From: JAJXZP01 sp963787185
Lineage (GTDB): Bacteria > Spirochaetota > Spirochaetia > Treponematales > Rectinemataceae
Assembly (NCBI GenBank): GCA_963787185.1
Contig: CAWBCC010000009.1
Location: forward strand, 124,001-188,000
DNA length: 64,000 nucleotides
Direction: 5' to 3'
Within the stretch, counting starts at the first letter, position 1. Every line of letters starts with the position of its first letter. The notes below the pieces were generated by a model. That model was not told the origin of the DNA, searched no databases, and saw nothing but the letters and a program-made list of their open reading frames with translations. Below are positions 15,820 through 24,939 of the stretch, piece by piece. The position numbers and the translations under genes are program-made.

Positions 15820-17582
15820 TTGAAGGCCGCATAACGCGTGTCATGGGACCCGTGGTCATCGCCGCCGGCATGGGGAGCGTGGGACTGTTCGACGTCGTCG
15901 AGGTGGGAGAGGCCCGCCTGTCGGGCGAGGTGATTCGGATGGACGATCGCGGCGCCACGATACAGGTGTACGAGGACAACACGGGCATGAAGCCCGGCGA
16001 GGTCGTGCGTTCCATCGGCAAGCCTCTTTCCGTGGCGCTCGGACCGGGGCTCCTCGGGACGATCTACGACGGCATACAACGACCGCTGGACAGACTGAAG
16101 GCGTCCACGGGTTCCTTCATCGCCGCCGGCACCAAGAGCGAACGACTGCCGCTGGACTCGGTTTGGGCCTTCGCCCCGGCCCTGGGCGTCGGCGATCCGA
16201 TCGGCCCGGGAGCGCTTCTGGGCACGGTTCGCGAAACCGAGCTCGTCGAGCACCGCATTCTCGCGCCTCCCGACACGAGACTCGGAAAAGCGGTCCGAGT
16301 CGCGGGCGAGGGGACTTACGCGTTGCGCGACATGGTTGTGGCGTCCGATTCCGGAGAGGAGTTCGGCATGGTCCAGGAGTGGCCCGTGCGCCGTCCCCGC
16401 CCGGTGCGAAGGCGGCTTCCGCCGACCGAACCGCTCATGACCGGTCTCCGCGTCATCGACGTTCTCTTCCCTATTTCGAAGGGCGGGACGGCCGCCATCC
16501 CCGGGGCCTTCGGCACGGGTAAGACGATGACCCAGCATGCCTTGGCCAAGTTCTGCGACGCCGACATCATCGTGTACGTCGGATGCGGCGAGCGCGGCAA
16601 TGAGATGACCGAGGTGCTCACCGAGTTCCCTCACCTCGTCGATCCGCGGACGGGTCGCTCGATCATGGAACGGACCATCCTGATCGCCAACACTTCCAAC
16701 ATGCCCGTGGCGGCGCGCGAGGTCTCGATCTACACGGGCATCACCCTCGCCGAATATTATCGAGACATGGGCTACGACGTGGCGGTCATGGCCGACTCCA
16801 CCTCGCGATGGGCGGAGGCGCTGCGGGAATTGTCGGGGCGGCTCGAAGAGATGCCTGCCGAAGAGGGCTTCCCGGCCTACCTGCCGACCCGGCTCGCCGG
16901 ATTCTACGAGCGCGGCGGCCGCGTCGAGACCCTCGGCGGAAAGGCGGCTTCCATTTCAATCATCGGTGCAGTCTCGCCGCCCGGCGGCGACTTCTCCGAA
17001 CCCGTCACCCAGCATACCAAACGTTTCATCCGCTGCTTCTGGGGCCTCGACAAGGACCTCGCGTATTCGCGGCACTATCCGGCGATTTCCTGGATCGATT
17101 CGTATTCGGAGTACGTCGAGGAACTGAAGGAATGGTGGGACGGCGTGGACCCATCCTGGTTTTCGCTGCGCTCCCGCGTCATGGAGCTCTTGAAGCGCGA
17201 GCAGCGTCTCGAGCAGATCGTCCGACTCATCGGACCCGATGCCCTGCCCGACGAGCAGAGGCTCATCCTGATCACGGCCGACTTGCTCAAGAACGGCTTT
17301 CTGCAGCAAAGCTCCTTCGACGAGACGGACCGTTACTGCGCGCCGGCGAAGGCCATCCTCCTCATGAAGGCGATCATGGATTTTCATGTGCGCGCCGAGG
17401 CGGCGATAAAGCACGGAATTCCTCTGTCGCACATTGCATCGCTGCCCGTCCGGGAGCGCTTATCGAGGCTGAAATCCGAAGTGTCCAACGAAGGGACCGA
17501 AGGCATCGCCGAGATCATGCGCGAAGTCGCCTCGGTCTTCGAGGAGCTCGAACGGGGCGCGATCGCGGAGGAAGGCCGATGA
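15816..17582 (+). CDS. atpA: V-type ATPase catalytic subunit A
   Basis: Catalytic ATP-hydrolysing/synthesising subunit. The 588-residue protein contains the P-loop GAFGTGKTM near residue 230, YVGCGERGNEMTEVLTEFP, the Walker B region VAVMADSTSRWAEALRE and ERGGRVETLG. The bulge (non-homologous) domain typical of A subunits lies between residues 110 and 190. Length matches the family. It overlaps subunit E by four bases and subunit B by four bases. Confidence 0.97.
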   Translation: MIEGRITRVMGPVVIAAGMGSVGLFDVVEVGEARLSGEVIRMDDRGATIQVYEDNTGMKPGEVVRSIGKPLSVALGPGLLGTIYDGIQRPLDRLKASTGSFIAAGTKSERLPLDSVWAFAPALGVGDPIGPGALLGTVRETELVEHRILAPPDTRLGKAVRVAGEGTYALRDMVVASDSGEEFGMVQEWPVRRPRPVRRRLPPTEPLMTGLRVIDVLFPISKGGTAAIPGAFGTGKTMTQHALAKFCDADIIVYVGCGERGNEMTEVLTEFPHLVDPRTGRSIMERTILIANTSNMPVAAREVSIYTGITLAEYYRDMGYDVAVMADSTSRWAEALRELSGRLEEMPAEEGFPAYLPTRLAGFYERGGRVETLGGKAASISIIGAVSPPGGDFSEPVTQHTKRFIRCFWGLDKDLAYSRHYPAISWIDSYSEYVEELKEWWDGVDPSWFSLRSRVMELLKREQRLEQIVRLIGPDALPDEQRLILITADLLKNGFLQQSSFDETDRYCAPAKAILLMKAIMDFHVRAEAAIKHGIPLSHIASLPVRERLSRLKSEVSNEGTEGIAEIMREVASVFEELERGAIAEEGR

Positions 17583-18988
17583 GAGGGATAGAACACCGAG
17601 GCATCGTCCACGCGGAGGGCCCGATCATCATCGCCGAGCGCACCGAGACCGCGGGCTTCGGGGAGCTCGTGGCCGTCTACGGCCGCGACGGCGTTCGGCG
17701 AGTGGGCAGAGTGCTGGACACATCCGATCGGAGGGTAGCGATCCAGCTTTTTTCGTCGAACTCGGGGCTTTCGCTCGAAGATACGAAGGTGGAGTACTTC
17801 GGACGGGCTCTCGAACTTCGCGTAGGCCTCGATCTCCTGGGCCGAATCTTCGACGGTCTGGGGAAGCCCGCCGACGGTTACCCGGAGATCCTGTCCTCGG
17901 AATTCCGGGACGTCAATGGAAGCCCGATCAATCCGGCCGCCCGCGTCTATCCCCGCGATTTCATCCAGACCGGCATCTCGGCCATCGACGGCATGAACAC
18001 GCTCATACGCGGCCAGAAGCTCCCGCTGTTTTCCGGAAACGGTCTGCCGCACAACAGGATCGCAGCGCAGATTACGAGGCAGGCGCGGATACTCTCGTCG
18101 AACGAGCCCTTCGCCGTCGTCTTCGCCGCGATGGGAATCAAGTACGACGTGGCGCGCTTTTTCGTCGAGTCCTTCGAACGTTCGGGGGTCCTGGCACGCG
18201 TCGTCATGTTCTTTTCGCTGGCCGACAGCCCGACGATCGAACGGCTCGTCACGCCGCGGTCGGCCCTCACCGCGGCGGAGTATCTCGCCTATGAACGGGG
18301 CATGCACGTCCTCGTCGTCCTGACCGATATGACGAACTACTGCGAGGCCCTGCGCGAAGTATCGGCTTCGAGAGGCGAGGTGCCATCCCGCAAGGGCTAT
18401 CCCGGCTATCTGTATTCCGACCTCGCCTCCCTGTATGAACGCGCGGGCAGGATCGAGAGCTCCGCTGGTTCCATAACGCAGATACCGATTCTTTCCATGC
18501 CCAACGACGATATAACGAACCCGATCCCCGACCTCACCGGCTACATAACGGAGGGCCAGATCGTCGTCGACCGCGAGCTTTCGCAGAAGGGCGTCTATCC
18601 GCCCATAGCCGTCCTGCCTTCGCTGTCACGGCTCATGAAGGACGGCATAGGAGAAGGCATGACGCGCGACGACCACAAGGACGTCTCGACCCAGCTCTTC
18701 GCCTCCTACGCCCGCGTGCGCAATGTGCGCAATCTCGCGGCCATAATCGGGGACGAGGAGCTGTCCGCGGTGGACAAGACGTACCTGAGCTTCGGCGAGC
18801 GTTTCGAGGCGGAATTCCTCGCCCAAGGCGAGGACGAGAACAGGAGCATCGGCGAGACCCTCGATATCGGGTGGCGCCTTCTGGGCATGCTCCCGCGCGA
18901 CGAGCTTCTGCGTCTGCCGGTTTCGCTCATCGAACGTCACTTGCCCGGACCGGGCGGGACGGACGGCGAACCGTCCGGAGGCGCCTAA
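17579..18988 (+). CDS. atpB: V-type ATPase subunit B
   Basis: Regulatory nucleotide-binding subunit, 469 residues, alternating with A in the head. Opening GIEHRGIVHAEGPIIIAER, then DFIQTGISAIDGMNTLIRGQ and FSGNGLPHN where the catalytic subunit has its P-loop. VLVVLTDMTNYCEALREVSA and YPGYLYSDLASLYERAG are diagnostic for B. The frame is open well upstream inside A; the ATG at 17579 overlapping the A stop is the right start. Confidence 0.97.
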   Translation: MRGIEHRGIVHAEGPIIIAERTETAGFGELVAVYGRDGVRRVGRVLDTSDRRVAIQLFSSNSGLSLEDTKVEYFGRALELRVGLDLLGRIFDGLGKPADGYPEILSSEFRDVNGSPINPAARVYPRDFIQTGISAIDGMNTLIRGQKLPLFSGNGLPHNRIAAQITRQARILSSNEPFAVVFAAMGIKYDVARFFVESFERSGVLARVVMFFSLADSPTIERLVTPRSALTAAEYLAYERGMHVLVVLTDMTNYCEALREVSASRGEVPSRKGYPGYLYSDLASLYERAGRIESSAGSITQIPILSMPNDDITNPIPDLTGYITEGQIVVDRELSQKGVYPPIAVLPSLSRLMKDGIGEGMTRDDHKDVSTQLFASYARVRNVRNLAAIIGDEELSAVDKTYLSFGERFEAEFLAQGEDENRSIGETLDIGWRLLGMLPRDELLRLPVSLIERHLPGPGGTDGEPSGGA

Positions 18989-18989
18989 C

Positions 18990-19622
18990 GTGCCCGTTCA
19001 AGGCGTGGCTCCCACCAAGTCGAATCTCCTGAAAGAGAAGGAGAATCTCGTTCTCGCGACCGAGGGATACGAGCTCCTGGAACGCAAGCGGGAGATTCTC
19101 ATGATCGAGCTCATGAAACGCGTCGACGAGGCGAAAATCCTCGAACTCGAGTTGCGGCAGGCCTCGGCCGAGGCCTACGCCGTCATGAGACGCATGATCT
19201 TCTCCCTGGGCAGACAGGGTGCCGGGGAGCTGGCGGAAGGCGCCGTCTTGGGCGCGTCGATTCGCGAATCCACCCTGCAGGTCGCGGGCATCCGCATACC
19301 GACCCTGGAGGCGGTCATTCCCGAGAGGCGCCTACAATCGTCGTTCATGAATTCGTTTGCGGAGTCGGACGAAACTGTGCTAGAGTTCCACAAGCTCCTG
19401 AAATTGACGGTGGCCATGTCGACTCTTCACTCTGTCGTGTGGCGGCTCGCCGACGAGGTGCGCAAGACACAGCGGCGGGTGAACGCTTTGGAGAAGATGG
19501 TCATTCCCGACACGAAGGTACGAAAGGCATTTATCGAAGCCTCTCTCGAGGAGCGCGAGCGTGAAGCGGTGTTCGCCGTGAAACTGCTCAAGACCAAAAG
19601 GACGGAGCGAGGGGCGACCTGA
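18990..19622 (+). CDS. V-type ATPase subunit D (central shaft)
   Basis: Rotating axle, 210 residues of two long antiparallel helices. VAPTKSNLLKEKENLVLA is the family signature at the N-terminus and RRVNALEKMVIPD the one at the C-terminus. Translation starts at a GTG two bases after subunit B stops. It closes the nine-gene operon. A possible GGAGG inside the end of B serves as ribosome-binding site. Confidence 0.93.
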   Translation: MPVQGVAPTKSNLLKEKENLVLATEGYELLERKREILMIELMKRVDEAKILELELRQASAEAYAVMRRMIFSLGRQGAGELAEGAVLGASIRESTLQVAGIRIPTLEAVIPERRLQSSFMNSFAESDETVLEFHKLLKLTVAMSTLHSVVWRLADEVRKTQRRVNALEKMVIPDTKVRKAFIEASLEEREREAVFAVKLLKTKRTERGAT

Positions 19623-19656
19623 AGGGGCTCCTTTCGAACGTCACCTTGGAGGAACG

Positions 19657-20073
19657 ATGAGAGTGGCCGTCGTATTCGCGCCGGCGCACGCCGACACTCC
19701 CCTCGCGGCGATGGCGCGGGCGCTGGCCCGGGCTCTGCAGGCGGAGGGCCACCTGGTGGATCTGGCCGAGACGAAAAGTGGAGAAGCCCATCGCCTAACC
19801 GGCTATGAGTACGTTATAGTCGGCACGGAGGGCATCGGGTTCAGGGGCAATATCCCGGCCAGGCTCGGCGGTTTTTTGGCTCAATCCGGAGCTCTTCAGG
19901 GGAAAAGGGCGATGGCCTTCGTTCGAAAATCCGGTCTGGCTTCGGGCCGCGCGCTCAAAAAGCTCATGGCCGTCATGGAGTCGGAAGGTATGATCGTTAA
20001 TTTCGCTGAAGTGATCGCGAGCGTCGAAGATGCCGCGGAGGCAGCGCGCAGCGCTCCGATAGAACGGAATTGA
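19657..20073 (+). CDS. Flavodoxin-like small protein
   Basis: The 138-residue product begins MRVAVVFAPAHADT and shows an alternating beta-alpha pattern with YEYVIVGTEGIGF and GKRAMAFVRKSGLAS, as in flavodoxin-fold proteins. The usual phosphate-binding loop (T-x-T-G-x-T) is not intact, so FMN binding is uncertain. TTGGAGGA precedes the ATG. It is followed after four bases by the J-domain gene. Specific role unknown. Confidence 0.6.
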   Translation: MRVAVVFAPAHADTPLAAMARALARALQAEGHLVDLAETKSGEAHRLTGYEYVIVGTEGIGFRGNIPARLGGFLAQSGALQGKRAMAFVRKSGLASGRALKKLMAVMESEGMIVNFAEVIASVEDAAEAARSAPIERN

Positions 20074-20077
20074 ACCC

Positions 20078-20911
20078 GTGGAGAATTATTACGAAGTACT
20101 CGGTATCGGCGCCGATGCGAGCACAAGCCAGGTCAAGAGCGCCTTCAGGCGACAGGCCAAGAAGCATCATCCGGACATGTCTGCGGCGAGAGATTCATCG
20201 CCCGCGGGCGGAGCCGCTTCGACCAGGGCGGCCGACGCGGCCATGCGTCTTCTGCTCGAAGCCTATCGCATGCTGTCGGACCCCGAACGCCGCCGCGCCT
20301 ACGATCGCAGCATGCGCAGGCGGGCGGCCGAAGAGGGCGGCTTCGACTATAGACTGTTCCTGAAGGCGCGGCCGGACGACCCGCAGAGCCAGGCCAAGCT
20401 TATCGTATTCGATCTTATCCACGAACTCGAGGACGAGGCGCTCGAGGTGTACGAACGCTCCAAATCCTTCGGCGACTTCCGGCTCGAGCGCTGGCTCGAA
20501 CGCGGCGAGGCCATGGACGCGGATCTCTGTGTCGCCGAAGAATACGAAAAACGGGAGCGCTGGCTCAAGGCCTACAACATCTATCTGCGCCTCATCGTCA
20601 TGGAGAAGGAGCGTCCGTGGTTCCGCTACTTTTTCGATGTGGTCGCGCTGCGCTTCAGGACGCTCGTTCTGCTCAAGCTTCCCAAGATCCTCGACGAGGA
20701 GGATTTCATCGATCGGCTGGAGGAGGCCGTGTCTCTCGACGTATCGAAGAGAGACAGCGCGCAGTTTCTCCGAAAGAAGGCCGAGGTCCAGCTCCGGCGG
20801 GGAGAGACTGCGGAGGCTGTCGAATCCCTGCGTCGGGCCTCCAGCCTCGAACCGCGCCTGGCCGGGCTTTCCGCTCTCAGAAGACGGGCGGACCTCCAAA
20901 CCGGAACGTGA
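20078..20911 (+). CDS. J-domain (DnaJ-like) protein
   Basis: N-terminal J domain: ENYYEVLGIGADASTSQVKS, then the HPD tripeptide in KKHHPDMSAAR, then AYRMLSDPERRRAYDR. The domain would stimulate a DnaK-type ATPase. The remaining 190 residues are helical and acidic with TPR-like features near the C-terminus (RRGETAEAVESLRRASSLEP); the Gly/Phe region and zinc domain of true DnaJ are absent, so this is a type III J protein. Translation starts at GTG, four bases after the upstream stop. Confidence 0.85.
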   Translation: MENYYEVLGIGADASTSQVKSAFRRQAKKHHPDMSAARDSSPAGGAASTRAADAAMRLLLEAYRMLSDPERRRAYDRSMRRRAAEEGGFDYRLFLKARPDDPQSQAKLIVFDLIHELEDEALEVYERSKSFGDFRLERWLERGEAMDADLCVAEEYEKRERWLKAYNIYLRLIVMEKERPWFRYFFDVVALRFRTLVLLKLPKILDEEDFIDRLEEAVSLDVSKRDSAQFLRKKAEVQLRRGETAEAVESLRRASSLEPRLAGLSALRRRADLQTGT

Positions 20912-21040
20912 GGGGGCGGTTTCGCGTCTTGCGTAAAGTCGCTTTATCTATTACCTTTTCCCGGAATGTTTGTTTTCCCCGATAGGTCACTCCGGCGCGC
21001 CCGGCCTGTTGACCCAATTCGCTTCGAGAAGGACCCCCCC

Positions 21041-22081
21041 ATGAAGCATTCGTTTCGTATCGCCCTATTCGCCCTATGTGCCGCGGCGATTCTGCCCCGT
21101 TTCGGCGCGGCCCAGACGATCGACGAGCCGGTCGCCACAGTCAAGCTCATCCGGCTCGAAGTTTACTCGCTTCTGCAGTTCAAGGCGGACATACAGAAGG
21201 TCGAGGGCACTCTCCACACCCAGCTCACGCCGCAACAGCGCCGCGAGTTTCTCGACAGCCAGATAGACGCAATCTTGTTCCGACAATACTGCGAGCGGGA
21301 GAACATCATCGTCTCGGACGCCGACGTGAATCAGTCCTACCTGCAACTGAAGAGCCAGCTCGGCCCCCAGGCCGACGATGCGGCGGTCGATGCCAGCCTC
21401 CGAAGCCAGGGTGTCTACCAGGATGCGAAAGTCTATATAAAGCAGCAGATGCTCTTGAGCCGGTACCTCCAGCTCAAGAAGGCCGACGCGCTCAAGGCGA
21501 TAAAGACCCCGACCTCGGATGACGTTCTCAAGGAGTACGAACTCCGCAAATCGATGCTCATCCGTCCCGATTCCGTCCGCGTCAGCGTCATCTTCCTGGA
21601 TTTGAGGGGCAAGTCCGCCGACGATCAGAAGAAGGGGCAGGCGCTTATGCAGTCCATAGCCGAGAGGCTCAAGAGCGATCCCTCGAGTTTCGACGACGTG
21701 ATGCTCAAGGGCATGGACCCCAACTCGGGCTATCACGCGACCAGCTCGCTGATGGTGTCCCGCTCCCCACAGGCTCAGACAGCGTATGGAGAGAACTTCC
21801 TCGACACCGTCTTCGCGCTCAAGGCCGGCGATATCAGTCCGCTTCTTTCGAATCCTACAGGCTACGTGATAGCCCGCGTCAACGAGATTCTGCCGCAGAA
21901 GCAGCTGACTCTCTCCGATCCCGTCCCCGGCCAGCCCAATGCGACGGTCCAGGACTATATCATCTACGAGCTCACCATGCGCAATCGCCAGGCCTTCCTC
22001 AAGTCCGCGCAGGACGAACTTGTCGCGATGCTGCGAAAAGAGGGAACGGTGAAGATTTTCGACGAGAATCTGAACTTCTAA
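21041..22081 (+). CDS. SurA/PpiC-type periplasmic chaperone-isomerase
   Basis: Exported protein, 346 residues. The signal peptide is FRIALFALCAAAILPRFGAA. A SurA-like N-terminal helical domain follows (FLDSQIDAILFRQYCERENI, VSDADVNQSYLQLKSQ), then a parvulin domain from about residue 175 (VRVSVIFLDLRGKSADDQKK, TVFALKAGDISPLLSNPTGY). SurA-type proteins escort outer-membrane proteins to the Bam complex, whose BamA is also in this window. The ATG at 21041 follows GAGAAGGA and starts the signal peptide; in-frame codons upstream are not needed. Confidence 0.85.
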   Translation: MKHSFRIALFALCAAAILPRFGAAQTIDEPVATVKLIRLEVYSLLQFKADIQKVEGTLHTQLTPQQRREFLDSQIDAILFRQYCERENIIVSDADVNQSYLQLKSQLGPQADDAAVDASLRSQGVYQDAKVYIKQQMLLSRYLQLKKADALKAIKTPTSDDVLKEYELRKSMLIRPDSVRVSVIFLDLRGKSADDQKKGQALMQSIAERLKSDPSSFDDVMLKGMDPNSGYHATSSLMVSRSPQAQTAYGENFLDTVFALKAGDISPLLSNPTGYVIARVNEILPQKQLTLSDPVPGQPNATVQDYIIYELTMRNRQAFLKSAQDELVAMLRKEGTVKIFDENLNF

Positions 22082-22092
22082 GGCCGCGGATC

Positions 22093-22512
22093 GTGCCATC
22101 CCGGCGCAAGGCCCGCATTCTGGCCTTTCAGGCTCTGTACGCATGGGACGCTTCGGGCGGGAAGGCCGCGGATATCCTGTCCTTCTCCTGGCTGGACGAT
22201 GACAAACGCGCCAGGATGGACGAAGAGGTGTCGGCGTTCGCTCGCCTGCTCATAGCCGGAGCGCTGGAAAAGATCGACGAGGTCGACGCCGCGATCCGTT
22301 CCCGCCTGCAGAACTGGTCCTTCGAGCGACTGAAGAGAGTCGACCTCGCCGTGCTGCGCATCGGGGCCTATTCGCTTCTTTTTCAGACGGACATTCCGGC
22401 GCAGATTACCATAGACGAGGCTATCGAAATCGCCAAAGAATTCGGGTCCGAGGATTCCTACCGATTCGTCAACGGGGTGCTCGATGGCATTTGGAAGTCT
22501 GCGGAAAAATGA
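22093..22512 (+). CDS. nusB: Transcription antitermination protein NusB
   Basis: RNA-binding helical protein of antitermination and rRNA transcription. The 139-residue product shows RRKARILAFQALYAWD at the start and VDLAVLRIGAYSLLFQTDIP, then INEAIEIAKEFG-type motif (here IDEAIEIAKEFGSEDSYRF) and VNGVLDGI at the end. Start codon is GTG. Its 3' end overlaps the next gene by 29 bases. nusA, its partner, lies elsewhere in this window. Confidence 0.93.
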   Translation: MPSRRKARILAFQALYAWDASGGKAADILSFSWLDDDKRARMDEEVSAFARLLIAGALEKIDEVDAAIRSRLQNWSFERLKRVDLAVLRIGAYSLLFQTDIPAQITIDEAIEIAKEFGSEDSYRFVNGVLDGIWKSAEK

Positions 22513-24091
22513 AGGGCCTGCAGACGACGCTCGCGCCTTTAGGGCCGTGCGGGCGGCGCTCGCACTCGTCATCTGCTCTCTATCCTTACTCTCCTGTTCG
22601 ACATCCACTCGCGAATCTCGTTTCGCAGCGTCGCTGGAGCGGATAGACGCCGCGCTGGCCGCGGGGCGTCCTGCGGGAGCCGAGTTTTCGGCTTCGGCGG
22701 GTGACGCCGCCGGCGGAGCGGATTGGCTTTCGCTCATCGGACGTGCCCTTCGCGCGGAGTCGACCGGGGACAGGGGCCGCGCCGCCGACATCGCGCGCAA
22801 GGCCCTGGCGGGCGCCCCGGGTTCGGAGACGGTCGCGTTCGGTGCGGCCTATGCCTTCCTTCGCAGCGGGGATCCCGCGGCGGCTTTGGCTCTCTTCCCT
22901 TCCCGACTGTCTCGCTCCATTCGTCCCGACCTGTGGGCCGAGGCCGTCGTCGAAACTGCCCGACAAGGCCCTTTGGGGGCCTCGAATCTCGACGCGGACG
23001 CTTTCAGCTCTCTCGGAGCCATAACGGATGATCCGCGGCTCTACATTTCCGCGGCGGTGAAGTCGCTCGCCGAACGGAATTCGGCCGGGGCCGGGACCTG
23101 GCTCGAGCGCGCGATCGAGGGCGGCGCCACCCCTGATGTCGCACTCATGTGGGATTGCGGTCTCTTCGAGGAATTGGCCGCGCGATCCGACGCGGGGGCC
23201 GGTCCCGAGGAGCTCTGCATCATGGGAGACGCGGCCTGGCGGATCGGCGATTTCGCCGCGGCGCAAGAGCGATGGGAGCGGGCCCTCGCGCTGAATCCAC
23301 GCGTCTCCTGGAAGGCATATCTCAAACTCGCCTTGCTCGCGGGGACCGGGACGGAGCTGCAGACGAGCTACTTCGCCCGACTCCATTCTTCGTTCGTGGA
23401 CCTCCCGCAGGCCAGGGCAGACCCCGAGGCTGTCGCCGCCTACGCAGCCTTTCTCGCCCGTTCGGGCGCCGCGAGTCGGGCCCTGACGATGCTCGAGCCT
23501 TATTCGCAGAATGAGATCGCCGGCGCCCTCGCCCTGACGATCGAAGGCATGAGCTGGCCCGAGGACAGGCTGGTGTCCGCCGCCGAGAATTTCGCGGCGG
23601 TGAGGCCGCAGAGCGGTCGTGCGCTCGGTTTCGCGATGCGCATCCTCTTCGAGCGTGGACGCTTTGCCGATATGGCGGTACTGTATAGGGCGGGTGAGGC
23701 GAGGGGCCTCATCTATCCCTATCGCTGGTATTACGGCGCAGCGATCGATGCCGCCTACGGTCGCTACTCTGCGTCGGCCGCGAAGCTCGAGGCGGGAGAG
23801 GGCAAGGCGCCGGCTTCCGATGCCGGACCCTGCGCATACTTCGCCCTGGGTACGCTCGACCTGAGGTCGGGAAATGCCGAAAGGGCCATCGACTATCTGT
23901 CGAAGGCCCGCGATTCGGCTTCCGAGGGGAAAAGCCGCTGTGCTGTCCTGAAGGAACTTGGACGTGCGCACCTGGCCGCAGGGGATCGCGAAGAAGCCTT
24001 GGCCAGTTGGCGCGAGGCTCTCCGCTCCGATCCCCGCGACCCCGAAGCCGCTCTGCTCGCCCGGGGGCTTCCCGGAGCCGCGGACAAATAA
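22484..24091 (+). CDS. TPR-containing lipoprotein
   Basis: A 535-residue exported protein. Residues 23-38 form a hydrophobic signal ending in the lipobox LSLLSC. The rest is Ala/Arg/Glu-rich helical repeat sequence; recognisable TPR-like units include AAQERWERALALNPRV near residue 260 and REEALASWREALRSDPRDP at the C-terminus. It probably scaffolds proteins at the envelope. It overlaps nusB, so the two are translated together. Function not identified. Confidence 0.7.
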   Translation: MAFGSLRKNEGPADDARAFRAVRAALALVICSLSLLSCSTSTRESRFAASLERIDAALAAGRPAGAEFSASAGDAAGGADWLSLIGRALRAESTGDRGRAADIARKALAGAPGSETVAFGAAYAFLRSGDPAAALALFPSRLSRSIRPDLWAEAVVETARQGPLGASNLDADAFSSLGAITDDPRLYISAAVKSLAERNSAGAGTWLERAIEGGATPDVALMWDCGLFEELAARSDAGAGPEELCIMGDAAWRIGDFAAAQERWERALALNPRVSWKAYLKLALLAGTGTELQTSYFARLHSSFVDLPQARADPEAVAAYAAFLARSGAASRALTMLEPYSQNEIAGALALTIEGMSWPEDRLVSAAENFAAVRPQSGRALGFAMRILFERGRFADMAVLYRAGEARGLIYPYRWYYGAAIDAAYGRYSASAAKLEAGEGKAPASDAGPCAYFALGTLDLRSGNAERAIDYLSKARDSASEGKSRCAVLKELGRAHLAAGDREEALASWREALRSDPRDPEAALLARGLPGAADK

Positions 24092-24111
24092 AATCCATAC
24101 GGGGGAACCGG

Positions 24112-24873
24112 GTGATAAGACTGAAAAACCAGGCACAATTGGCAAAAATACGCGAGTCCTGCCGGCTTCTCTCGCTCCTCTTCGCCGATCTGACGCCTCG
24201 GGTCAAGCCGGGCGTCAGTACGGGCGAGCTCGACGAAGCCGCTCGAAGTTTCATTCTATCCCATAGAGGCAAGCCGGCCTTTCTCAGCTACGAGGGCTAC
24301 CCTGCGAGTCTTTGTGTCTCCGTCAACGAGGAAGTCATTCATGGAATTCCGGGCAAGCGAAGGCTCGTGGAAGGCGATATCGTCGGCCTCGATTGCGGCA
24401 TCGACCTCGACGGAGGCTTTTCCGACGCCGCGATAACTCTTCCGGTCGGAACCGTCTCGGAAGAGGCGGCCCGGCTGATGCGCGTCACGCGTGAGTGTCT
24501 CGATCGAGCGCTCGCCGCGGTGATGCCGGGCGGTCGGATTCATGACGTCGCGCGGGCGGTGTACGGCCATGCGACGGCGAACGGCTACGGCGTCGTGCGC
24601 AGTTATTGCGGTCACGGTGTCGGTTTCGAGCCGCACGAGGATCCTCAGATCCCCAACTATGTCAGTCCCGGGCCCAATCCGCGGGTGGTCCCTGGCATGG
24701 TCCTGGCTATAGAACCGATGATCAACTTGGGTACGGAAGCGGTGCGCCTCCTCGACGACGACTGGACGGTCGTGACCCTCGACAAGAAGATTTCGGCGCA
24801 CTATGAGCACACCGTGGCGATCCTGGAGAACGGGATCGAAGTCCTGACATCCTGGACCTTCCCCGAAGGCTAG
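24112..24873 (+). CDS. map: Methionine aminopeptidase (type I)
   Basis: Removes the initiator methionine. The 253-residue protein carries the metal ligands in order: GLDCGIDLDGGF with SDAA (two Asp), GHGVGFEPHEDP (His), LAIEPM (Glu) and HYEHTVAI (Glu). CVSVNEEVIHGIPG is the substrate-side motif with its histidine. The start is a GTG at 24112 preceded by GGGGGAA; the frame is open upstream but that part lies in the TPR gene. Confidence 0.95.
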   Translation: MIRLKNQAQLAKIRESCRLLSLLFADLTPRVKPGVSTGELDEAARSFILSHRGKPAFLSYEGYPASLCVSVNEEVIHGIPGKRRLVEGDIVGLDCGIDLDGGFSDAAITLPVGTVSEEAARLMRVTRECLDRALAAVMPGGRIHDVARAVYGHATANGYGVVRSYCGHGVGFEPHEDPQIPNYVSPGPNPRVVPGMVLAIEPMINLGTEAVRLLDDDWTVVTLDKKISAHYEHTVAILENGIEVLTSWTFPEG

Positions 24874-24939
24874 CGGACCGTCGAAATGCTTCGAGTATTT
24901 CAACGATCCGCACACATCAGGCGGAGCAAGGAGCGCTGT

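Noticed and set aside
22586..24145. A 519-codon frame antisense to the TPR lipoprotein gene
   Set aside because: No domain, no ribosome-binding site, and the sense frame has a signal peptide, lipobox and TPR units.
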